9,716 nt of DNA from the NCBI GenBank assembly GCA_030612605.1, contig JAUWNO010000054.1, forward strand, positions 1 to 9,716, given 5' to 3'. The notes beneath the pieces were generated by a model. The model saw nothing but the letters and a program-made list of their open reading frames with translations, made no database searches and was not told where the DNA came from. A program made the position numbers and the translations under genes. Of this stretch, positions 1-5,068 are shown in pieces (within the stretch, counting starts at the first letter, position 1; each line of letters opens with the position of its first letter). The stretch is from Armatimonadota bacterium (lineage in GTDB: Bacteria > Cloacimonadota > Cloacimonadia > Cloacimonadales > TCS61).

Positions 1-595
1 AGGCAAGTTTATCTGGCAATTCCAGCGTATCCACGAAAAAGTGCTTAATGAGATTGATCAATGGTTTGGTGATAGTTTTGATAGGGCTTGTGAATTTCAC
101 ACCACCCGCATTTACAAAAATGTCTGCTAACCAGGTTGCCATTTTCTCCAGGAAACCGGTCATCAGATTTAGCGGAAACATTATTGCCACACATATCAGA
201 TTGAAAAAGTCATGTACAGTGGCACCGGCAATGGCTCGTTTAAATTCTTCTTTTCTCGTAATATGCCCCAATGAGACCAGCGTATTCGTTACTGTTGTTC
301 CAATGTTCGCACCCATCATAATAGGAATAGCAAATCGAATCGATAGAACACCGGAAGCTACCATTCCCACTACAATAGAAGTAGTAGTTGATGAGCTCTG
401 AACAATACTTGTAGCCAGAATACCAATAAATAATGCTATAAATGGATTACTTGTAGAGCTGAGTAAAGTTTCGGCAAATTTCTTGCCGAATCCTTTGAAG
501 CTGGCAGACATAAGACCGATACTAACTAAAAAGAAATATACGAGAATTAGTACTAAAATCAGCTTTAACCAAGAAGTAACTTTCTCTTTGGTCAT
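1..595 (-). CDS. Na+/phosphate cotransporter, SLC34/NptA-like, N-terminal part (cut by left edge)
   Basis: Reading the minus strand from the ATG at 595 gives 198 codons open to the window edge, so the C-terminal part lies outside. The product is an inner-membrane Na/Pi cotransporter (Na_Pi_cotrans family) importing inorganic phosphate. A hydrophobic helix spans about residues 10-30, followed by another at about 50-65. The family signature QSSSTTTS lies at residues 66-73, and a second conserved loop, GANIGTTVTNT, at 95-105. These are the paired glutamine-serine and asparagine-threonine motifs that form the substrate path in SLC34/NptA proteins. The start is supported by an AAGGGAGAA ribosome-binding site (603-611) about 7 bases upstream. 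The gene follows phoU on the same strand after a 203-bp gap that carries a TATAAT and a 19-bp palindrome, so it may have its own regulated promoter. Fused C-terminal PhoU domains are common in relatives; whether this protein has one cannot be seen. Confidence 0.93.
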   Translation of the reverse strand, partial: MTKEKVTSWLKLILVLILVYFFLVSIGLMSASFKGFGKKFAETLLSSTSNPFIALFIGILATSIVQSSSTTTSIVVGMVASGVLSIRFAIPIMMGANIGTTVTNTLVSLGHITRKEEFKRAIAGATVHDFFNLICVAIMFPLNLMTGFLEKMATWLADIFVNAGGVKFTSPIKTITKPLINLIKHFFVDTLELPDKLA

Positions 596-654
596 AAACA
601 CATTCTCCCTTTTTTTTACATTTTCGGGGAATATAATTATTTGCTATATAACAG

Positions 655-679
655 ATTATAAGCAAAATGTCATTTTGCT
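655..679 (-). promoter_or_regulatory. Candidate promoter and operator for the Na/Pi cotransporter gene
   Basis: A perfect 19-bp palindrome, agcaaaatg-t-cattttgct (661-679), lies directly upstream on the minus strand of a consensus TATAAT (660 down to 655). It would therefore fill the spacer between -10 and -35, where a repressor dimer could block transcription. The -35 position itself has no good match to TTGACA. A one-base loop makes a terminator hairpin unlikely. A weaker inverted pair, ggggaat (626-632) and attcccc (700-706), flanks it. The promoter would leave a leader of about 50 nt before the start codon at 595. The regulator is unknown; the assignment is inference from position and symmetry. 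Confidence 0.4.
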
Positions 680-798
680 GCTTAGCTTCAAATGAAATTA
701 TTCCCCATCAATACATTCATTAAGTGTTTATATGAAAGAAATGTTAAGATTGTATAAAGTTTTGTTAGCTTTACACAAAGTTATTTTGTTACGACTCC

Positions 799-1470
799 TT
801 ACTTATTATCGCTATGTTCTTTCATCCCCGACTGATGTTTGATGACAGCACCTTCTGTCATGTAGATAGTTTCTTCAGCTATATTGGTAGAAAGATCGGC
901 AATCCTTTCCAGGTAAGAAGATATTTTGTTCAGAAGAATAGCTCTTTTTATTGTGCTCGGGTCGTCGAGCATATATGTGATTAACAATCTATACTGCTGG
1001 TCTTTCAAATCATCGACAATGTCATCATTTATGCAAACCTGTTTTGCTAATTCCGTATCTTCATTGATAAAAGCTTCCACACTTTGTTCCAGCATTTTTC
1101 TTGTTTCCTCCATCATCAGAGGAATATTAACTATTTTTTTTATGAAAGGTCTTTTGATCAGATATTGAGAACATTCAGCGATATTGACTACCAGATCGCC
1201 CATTCTTTCCAGGTCATTATTCATTTTCAGGATCATTATGATTGTGCGGAGATTTTTAGCTTCCGGTTGATGAAGAGCAACCAAACCAATGCACATTTCA
1301 TCAATCTCAATCTCCTTTTTATTTACTTTTTCTTCCAACTCGAAAACGAGTTCAAGTTTTTCCAAATCTTTAGATAAAAGACCATTAATGCTTTGTTTCA
1401 GCATTTCTATTACTAATTGTGATTCTTCAATTATTTCTTTTTTCAGTTTTGATATTTTTTCCAATAACAT
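799..1470 (-). CDS. phoU: PhoU-family phosphate uptake regulator
   Basis: This 223-residue protein has the usual length and two-domain helical design of PhoU. The two three-helix repeats each carry the metal-binding signature: DLERMGDLVVNIAE at residues 86-99 and YLERIADLSTNIAE at 186-199, exactly 100 residues apart, with the E/D-x-x-x-D pattern intact in both. PhoU proteins are cytoplasmic peripheral regulators that restrain phosphate transport and, in many bacteria, signal through a PhoR-type kinase. Neither pst genes nor a PhoB/PhoR pair is seen here. The next gene downstream is a Na/Pi cotransporter, so this PhoU probably controls that transporter, as is common for the Na/Pi-PhoU pairing. 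The start is supported by AGGAGA just upstream (AATTAGGAGATAAAATG on the minus strand). The C-terminal tail (about residues 205-223) is polar and probably disordered. Confidence 0.93.
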   Translation of the reverse strand: MLLEKISKLKKEIIEESQLVIEMLKQSINGLLSKDLEKLELVFELEEKVNKKEIEIDEMCIGLVALHQPEAKNLRTIIMILKMNNDLERMGDLVVNIAECSQYLIKRPFIKKIVNIPLMMEETRKMLEQSVEAFINEDTELAKQVCINDDIVDDLKDQQYRLLITYMLDDPSTIKRAILLNKISSYLERIADLSTNIAEETIYMTEGAVIKHQSGMKEHSDNK

Positions 1471-1527
1471 TTTATCTCCTAATTTATTTTACCCGCTAAA
1501 TACGCGAAAAAACACGAAATTAATCCT

Positions 1528-1552
1528 CATTCCCAAATTTTTTTTGGGAATG
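1528..1552. repeat. Perfect 10-bp inverted repeat between mgsA and phoU (possible terminator)
   Basis: The arms cattcccaaa (1528-1537) and tttgggaatg (1543-1552) pair perfectly around a 5-nt loop. The hairpin lies about 70 bases past the mgsA stop and about 60 bases before the phoU start. On the minus strand no continuous U-run follows, only AGGATTAATTT, so intrinsic termination would be weak. It could be an attenuating terminator, an mRNA-stabilising hairpin, or a small dispersed palindrome. The adjacent bases up to about 1490 contain an A-rich tract with repeated acgcgaaaa/aacacgaaa words. Confidence 0.4.
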
Positions 1553-1623
1553 CAATTGTTTGAAAAATTTCATTTTGGAAAAAGAAAAACAGAATTTTAA
1601 AGTATAACTTTTATCCAAAATCT

Positions 1624-1998
1624 TCATTTCATAATTTCAAATGAGAACATGAGATCGGCGCTTTTCTTGTTCAGGGCAATGGGAACATCTTTCAACACAC
1701 ATATTCGTATTAAGGTTTGAATATCATGTTCATGTCCGTGCGGGGTTCTGACATCTATCATAAATATCAGGATATCGATATTACCATTTAATACTTCATT
1801 AGCGATTACGATATCTCCACCATCGGGTCCGTGTCCTAAAGCTTGCACTCTAAGCCCGGTGATATTCTCTACTGCTTCACAAGTTCCTCCGGTTCCCACC
1901 AGGTTATGTTTACTCAAGTGTTCCCTATATTTATTAGCCCATTCAGCCATATTTACTTTTTGATCGTCGTGAGCGACGAGTGCGATTACTTTTTTCAT
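1624..1998 (-). CDS. mgsA: Methylglyoxal synthase
   Basis: This 124-residue cytosolic enzyme would convert dihydroxyacetone phosphate to methylglyoxal and inorganic phosphate, a bypass of lower glycolysis. By remembered alignment it runs without gaps against E. coli MgsA with an offset of 9 through the active site. The VAHD motif gives His10 and Asp11, GPDGGD gives the catalytic Asp62 (E. coli Asp71), Asp82 matches Asp91, and the GHEHD segment gives His89 and Asp92 (His98 and Asp101). Lys14 matches the phosphate-contacting Lys23. The phosphate loop departs from the usual TGTTG, reading TGGTC at 36-40, and the position of E. coli Ser65 is His56. It is shorter than the E. coli protein (about 150 residues) at both ends. 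The start has AGGAGA upstream (AATAAGGAGAAAATAATG on the minus strand). It is the first of three minus-strand genes with phoU and the Na/Pi cotransporter. MgsA is known to be inhibited by phosphate, so the grouping may be functional. Confidence 0.88.
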   Translation of the reverse strand: MKKVIALVAHDDQKVNMAEWANKYREHLSKHNLVGTGGTCEAVENITGLRVQALGHGPDGGDIVIANEVLNGNIDILIFMIDVRTPHGHEHDIQTLIRICVLKDVPIALNKKSADLMFSFEIMK

Positions 1999-2036
1999 TA
2001 TTTTCTCCTTATTTTTGCCACGGTTCTGTAACAGAA

Positions 2037-2042
2037 ATTATA
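2037..2042 (-). promoter_or_regulatory. Candidate -10 box for mgsA
   Basis: On the minus strand a perfect TATAAT, preceded by TTTG, lies about 40 bases before the mgsA start codon. No good TTGACA is found 16-18 bases upstream. The call rests on the hexamer and its position only. Confidence 0.3.
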
Positions 2043-2212
2043 CAAATTTCTCAATTAACCTATTATTTTCTATACACTTATAGATTTTGGGAAACTCTCC
2101 CCTTACTTTAGGCATCAAGATCGGTTTAACCTGTTTTCTGTAAGATGCCTTAAAAAATCCATCTTTATGTACGTTTACATAACAAATAAACACTGCCTGG
2201 TTGATCTTGATT

Positions 2213-2296
2213 CCCACCCCTAAAGGAGTGGGTTATTGATTAAGATAACTTCCAAATCAATAACCCCTAACTTTTTAACCCGTTAAATTTTTGTTT
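2213..2296 (+). other. Overlapping, mutually exclusive hairpins followed by a terminator-like stem
   Basis: Hairpin A pairs cccac (2213-2217) with gtggg (2228-2232), extended by two more G-C pairs past one mismatch, around a taaa loop. Hairpin B pairs gggttattgatt (2230-2241) with aatcaataaccc (2255-2266), a perfect 12-bp stem with a 13-nt loop. They share bases 2230-2232 and so cannot both form completely. Downstream, tttaac (2274-2279) and gttaaa (2282-2287) form a small stem followed by TTTTTGTTT. This resembles attenuator architecture, but no coding region lies immediately downstream or upstream on the plus strand. It may be a remnant or a small RNA; the strand is uncertain. Confidence 0.35.
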
Positions 2297-2537
2297 CTAT
2301 TTAACTGGGTCAGGTAGGGGAAACTTGCAATATCCAACCAATTTCTTTCATAATCTTTCATAAATTATGTTACACTACCAACTTTTTACGATAAACTTAA
2401 TTTTGGAATTTTCCGTCAAGCTTTTTTGTTATTCGTGTTTCTTGTTTAAGATGGAAACTGTTCACCGCAAAGTACGCAAAGGACGTAGAGGAAAACATCC
2501 GATACACTCGTTCCCTAATAAATATTGTCCGCCTTGA

Positions 2538-2806
2538 CCTTGAAAAGGTTTAAGAGGTATTTTCTTCTTGCTGAACCTTTTCAACGGTTTAAAAGACTTT
2601 TCTTCTTGCTGAACCTTTTCAACGGTTTAAGAGGTATTTTCTTCTTGCTGAACCTTTTCAACGGTTTAAAAGGCTTTTCTTCCTGCTTAACCTTTTCAAC
2701 GGTTTAAGAGGTATTTTCTTCTTGCTAACGGTTTAAACTCCAGATTAGCAATACAACCATTGAAAAGGTTTTTTGATAGAATTTTTTATTATAAACTTTT
2801 TCAAGG
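2538..2806. repeat. Alternating 38/39-bp tandem repeat array with inverted terminal words
   Basis: Five units start at 2547, 2586, 2624, 2663 and 2701, each opening with ggtttaa. They alternate between a 39-bp type (ggtttaagaggta...) and a 38-bp type (ggtttaaaag.c...), making two 77-bp higher-order repeats (2547-2623 and 2624-2700) plus a truncated fifth unit (2701-2729) that lacks gaaccttttc. Units 1 to 4 contain aaccttttcaa at 2574, 2612, 2651 and 2689. The reverse complement, ttgaaaaggtt, occurs on both sides of the array (2540-2550 and 2760-2770). The whole region is bounded by CCTTGAAA (2538-2545) and TTTCAAGG (2799-2806). The frame that stays open through the array only encodes a repeated low-complexity peptide starting from TTG, so I treat it as non-coding. 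It could be a MITE/REPIN-like element or a minisatellite. Confidence 0.85.
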
Positions 2807-2851
2807 TTTACGCTATTAATTGAATTACAAAAAAAATTTGAAAGATTATTA

Positions 2852-2857
2852 TTGACT
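2852..2857 (+). promoter_or_regulatory. Possible -35 element upstream of serA
   Basis: TTGACT lies about 100 bases before the serA start codon, in an A/T-rich leader. No good TATAAT is found at 16-18 bases; TAGAAA at 2872 is only 14 bases away. It is noted because similar TTGAC words precede the tRNA and the skp operon. Confidence 0.22.
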
Positions 2858-2953
2858 AATTTTATGAAAAATAGAAAAAAAGCCAGTTGTTTTCCTACGG
2901 GAAAAAAAATATTTTTTATGATCTATATTCAAAAAAAATGGATGGAGGAAGTT

Positions 2954-3877
2954 ATGTCAAAAAAAGTTCTTGTAGCAACTGTTAAACCATTTGCAAAAGC
3001 GGCAGTTGAGCAAATTAAAATGGTTTTTTCGGAAGCAGGTTATGAACTGGTTTTATTGGAGTCGTACAAAGAGCAAAGCGAATTTGTGGAAGCAGTTAAA
3101 GATGTAGATGCTTTAATAATTCGCAGCGACAAGTGTACAGCAGAAGTATTGAACAACGCAAAAAATCTAAAGATTTTAGTCCGTGCTGGAGCGGGTTATG
3201 ATAACATCGATCTGCAAGCAGCAACTGAGAATGGCGTGGTGGCAATGAATACTCCGGGGCAGAATTCTAATGCAGTGGCAGAACTGGTTTTTGGACTTAT
3301 GATCACTCTTGCCAGAAAACAGTATTTAGGAAAAGCGGGAACAGAATTGAAATACAAAAAAATTGGGATTCATGCTTACGGAAATGTAGGAAAATTTGTA
3401 TCAAAAATTGCTAAAGGTTTTGAGATGGAAGTTTGTGCTTATGATCCTTATGTAGATGATGCAATAATGAAAGCTGATGATGTTCAGCCTGTTAATTCTG
3501 TTGAGGAGCTTTATAGTTCTTGCGATTATATTTCTCTTCATCTTCCCAAGATCAAGGAAACTATTAATTCTGTAAATTATGAATTGATGTCACAAATGAA
3601 AAAAGGTGCCGCAATTATTAATACTGCCAGAAAAGAAGTTGTTGATGAAGAAGGACTTAAAAGAATTTTTGCAGATCGGGATGATTTTTTATTTGCTTCG
3701 GATGTTGCTCCGGATTGCAAAGATGAATTAAGAGAAAAGTATCCTGAAAGATGTTTTTTCACAGCTAAGAAAATGGGTGCTCAAACTTTGGAAGCAAACA
3801 TAAATGCAGGTGTTGCTGCTGCCACTCAGATTATCAATTTCTTTGAGAAAGGCGATACAACATTTAAGGTAAATTGA
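2954..3877 (+). CDS. serA: D-3-phosphoglycerate dehydrogenase, short Bacteroides-type
   Basis: This 307-residue cytosolic protein would oxidise 3-phosphoglycerate with NAD+ to 3-phosphohydroxypyruvate, the first step of serine synthesis. It has the D-2-hydroxyacid dehydrogenase fold: a split catalytic domain (about 1-100 and 285-307) around a Rossmann domain (about 101-284). Visible motifs are RAGAGYDNID at 77-86, NTPGQNSNAVAELVFG at 99-114, the NAD loop GIHAYGNVG at 138-146 with Asp164 ending the second strand, and INTARKEVVDEEG at 222-234 with catalytic Arg226. The usual histidine in TPHIG is replaced by Lys273 in AKKMGAQT, and the usual DVFxxEP glutamate is not obvious after Asp250. These departures match the Bacteroides SerA sequences I remember, so they look lineage-typical and not degenerate. 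There is no ACT or ASB regulatory domain, so serine feedback is not expected by that route. The start at 2954 is chosen for the GGAGGAAG ribosome-binding site 4-11 bases upstream; the frame stays open upstream to a TTG at 2852, but that extension is A-rich and lacks family similarity. Other 2-hydroxyacid dehydrogenases are less likely. Confidence 0.87.
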   Translation: MSKKVLVATVKPFAKAAVEQIKMVFSEAGYELVLLESYKEQSEFVEAVKDVDALIIRSDKCTAEVLNNAKNLKILVRAGAGYDNIDLQAATENGVVAMNTPGQNSNAVAELVFGLMITLARKQYLGKAGTELKYKKIGIHAYGNVGKFVSKIAKGFEMEVCAYDPYVDDAIMKADDVQPVNSVEELYSSCDYISLHLPKIKETINSVNYELMSQMKKGAAIINTARKEVVDEEGLKRIFADRDDFLFASDVAPDCKDELREKYPERCFFTAKKMGAQTLEANINAGVAAATQIINFFEKGDTTFKVN

Positions 3878-3905
3878 AGAAAATTTCAAGACCTTTAATT
3901 ATCGC

Positions 3906-3934
3906 TTGACACTGAATTAAGTGATTTTTAAAAA
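3906..3934 (+). promoter_or_regulatory. Promoter of tRNA-Asn
   Basis: A perfect -35 TTGACA (3906-3911) is followed after 17 bases by TAAAAG (3929-3934), four of six matches to TATAAT. Transcription would begin near 3941, giving a leader of about 13 nt before the mature tRNA at 3954. This suits an independently transcribed stable RNA. Confidence 0.55.
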
Positions 3935-3953
3935 GTCTTCGAATATGATTTTA

Positions 3954-4028
3954 TCCTGAATAGCTCAGCGGTAGAGCGGGTGGCTGTTAACCACTAGGTC
4001 GGGGGTTCAAATCCCTCTTCAGGAGCCA
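3954..4028 (+). tRNA. tRNA-Asn (anticodon GUU)
   Basis: A 75-nt cloverleaf with CCA encoded. The acceptor arm pairs TCCTGAA (3954-3960) with TTCAGGA (4018-4024), then discriminator G4025 and CCA at 4026-4028. The D-stem is GCTC/GAGC with loop AGCGGTA. The anticodon stem GGTGG (3979-3983) pairs with CCACT (3991-3995), one G-T pair, around CTGTTAA with anticodon GTT at 3986-3988. The T-arm reads GGGGG-TTCAAAT-CCCTC with one G-T pair. The GUU anticodon decodes both asparagine codons. It stands between serA and a repeat-rich stretch, with its own promoter and terminator, so it is probably transcribed alone. Confidence 0.96.
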
Positions 4029-4032
4029 TAAT

Positions 4033-4060
4033 AAAGCCTCTGTAAAAGAGGCTTTTTCTT
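4033..4060 (+). terminator. Intrinsic terminator of tRNA-Asn
   Basis: The perfect 9-bp stem aaagcctct (4033-4041) and agaggcttt (4047-4055) closes a 5-nt gtaaa loop and runs into a T-rich tail (TTTTTCTTT). It begins 5 bases past the encoded CCA. Confidence 0.88.
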
Positions 4061-4077
4061 TGAGGAATTTATGTTCA

Positions 4078-4148
4078 GGTTTCAAGGTTCTTGGTTCAGG
4101 GTTCTGGGTTCTTGGTTCAAGGTTCTGGGTTCTGGGTTCTGGGTTGGG
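4078..4148. repeat. GGTTCNN heptamer tandem array
   Basis: After one 8-mer (ggtttcaa, 4078-4085), nine consecutive heptamers run from 4086 to 4148: ggttctt, ggttcag, ggttctg, ggttctt, ggttcaa, then three ggttctg, and ggttggg. The last two bases vary while GGTTC is fixed in all but the last. It is a degenerate 7-bp microsatellite, G/T-rich on one strand, lying just past the tRNA terminator. No ribosome-binding site or family-like protein supports coding. Confidence 0.85.
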
Positions 4149-4544
4149 GTGAAAAAAGTTTACCTGCCGAAGGCACGGTCTCTTTCAGAGTAATAATTTA
4201 AAGAAACCTTGAAAGTGCTAAGCAGGAAGAAGTTTTTTGAAAGAAGCCTTTTCAAGGATGATTTTTTGCTTTCGAGAAACTCAAGTTTTTTAGCCTGAAT
4301 AAGATATTTTCAAAAATTCGTGTTAATTTGCCTGCCCTGTAAGGAGGAACGACTGTATCGGGGTGTAATTCGTGGATAAAATTGGATATTGGATATTTAT
4401 ACGCCTTTGGTGTATTCAGATTTTTATGTTTAGTATATCGACCCACTAAAAATTAGAAGGAACCAATTTTTTATATTGACTTTAAAATCGTTCAAAATGA
4501 AAAGGTTAAATTGAAATCATAAGAAAAATATTTGGAGGATAGAA
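4149..4544. other. Gene-free stretch between the heptamer array and the skp-lpx operon
   Basis: Apart from the 51-bp element, I find no convincing gene here. A 64-codon minus-strand frame (4252-4446) has no good ribosome-binding site and no recognisable motif. The word tgaaaaggttaa at 4498-4509 matches, in reverse complement, bases 2688-2699 of the large array, a possible further fragment of the same repeat family. A TTGACT at 4476-4481 could be the -35 of the downstream operon, but no good -10 follows. Confidence 0.5.
4207..4257. repeat. 51-bp element with the same inverted ends as the large repeat array
   Basis: CCTTGAAA (4207-4214) and TTTCAAGG (4250-4257) are perfect 8-bp inverted ends, the same words that bound the array at 2538-2806. 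The interior carries TAAGCAGGAAGAA (4219-4231), the exact reverse complement of 13 bases in repeat unit 4 (2677-2689). Its order relative to the ends suggests a short, inverted relative of the large element. It lies in a gene-free stretch past tRNA-Asn. A mobile or replicating palindromic element is possible, but no transposase is present. Confidence 0.6.
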
Positions 4545-5063
4545 ATGAAAAAAACTTTAATCTTAGTGATACTGCTAATTGTGAGCTCTTTACTCATTGC
4601 CGAATCAGAAAAAATCGTTTATATTGATACGGAAAGAATTCTGGAAGAAAGTAAAGACACTCAGGAAGCGCAGCGGCTTTTTGCAATCGAACAGGAAAAC
4701 TGGCAGGTTCAACTCGAAGAAATGGAAGCTGAACTGGAAAGATTGAATACTGAATATGAAAGCAAAAAAATGATTCTGACCGAAACCGGAAAAGCAGAAG
4801 CTGAAGAAAAAATTAATCAATTATTGAATCAAAGACAGGCTTTCATCCAGGAAATTTATGGAGAAAACGGTACTGCAATTCAAAAGAATGCAGAACTCTT
4901 AGAACCGATTTTAACCAAACTGAAAAACGTAATTGAAAAAGTAGCAATCGAAAATAATTACTCTATAGTTTTGGATGCAGCTTCCGGCGCAATCCGTTAT
5001 GCGAAACAGAACTTAGATGTGACAGATGAAATAATCGAAGAAATGGACAAAGCTGTTGAATAA
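4545..5063 (+). CDS. Skp/OmpH-family periplasmic chaperone
   Basis: This 172-residue secreted protein is expected to hold unfolded outer-membrane proteins in the periplasm and deliver them to the BAM complex. Residues 1-19 form a signal peptide: MKKT, a hydrophobic core, then LIA before a probable cleavage between Ala19 and Glu20. The mature protein opens with the family strand KIVYIDTERILEESK (23-37). A long charged helix rich in Glu, Lys and Gln follows at about 38-140, the coiled-coil arm that clasps substrate, and the C-terminal strand region (NYSIVLDAASGAIRYA) completes the small body domain. Length and layout are normal for Skp/OmpH. GGAGG at 4534-4538 supports the start. It leads the operon with lpxD 5 bases downstream, the classic skp-lpxD order. 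A bamA gene, often just upstream of skp, is absent; tRNA and repeats lie there instead. Which clients it serves cannot be told. Confidence 0.9.
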   Translation: MKKTLILVILLIVSSLLIAESEKIVYIDTERILEESKDTQEAQRLFAIEQENWQVQLEEMEAELERLNTEYESKKMILTETGKAEAEEKINQLLNQRQAFIQEIYGENGTAIQKNAELLEPILTKLKNVIEKVAIENNYSIVLDAASGAIRYAKQNLDVTDEIIEEMDKAVE

Positions 5064-5068
5064 ATGAA

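Larger units (their letters stand above)
1999..2537. other. Gene-free intergenic stretch between mgsA and the repeat array
   Basis: I find no convincing coding region on either strand in these roughly 540 bases. They hold the upstream region of mgsA; an imperfect hairpin with arms aggcatc (2110-2116) and gatgcct (2144-2150); the overlapping hairpins described separately at 2213-2287; and, near 2461-2490, a short tract of the caccgcaaag/tacgcaaagg type that resembles degenerate purine-rich dispersed repeats. The tract at about 1490-1520 has a similar look (acgcgaaaa/aacacgaaa). The stretch reads like decayed or structured non-coding DNA. Confidence 0.55.

Noticed and set aside
48..401. Plus-strand frame of 117 codons
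   Set aside because: It is the antisense of the Na/Pi cotransporter, whose minus-strand reading shows the QSSST and GANIGTT family motifs and a good ribosome-binding site.
2525..2707. Open frame of 60 codons through the repeat array
   Set aside because: It begins with TTG, has no ribosome-binding site, and its peptide only mirrors the DNA repeat. The open frame follows from repeat composition.
2538..2730. CRISPR array
   Set aside because: The repeats are head-to-tail with no unique spacers, the units alternate in a 77-bp period, and no cas gene is nearby.
2852..2953. N-terminal extension of SerA from a TTG start
   Set aside because: The extension is A-rich and unlike the family. The GGAGGAAG site fixes the start at 2954, and the resulting length matches short SerA proteins.
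4252..4446. Minus-strand frame of 64 codons
   Set aside because: No ribosome-binding site or recognisable motif, and it starts inside the repeat-derived stretch. It may be debris.
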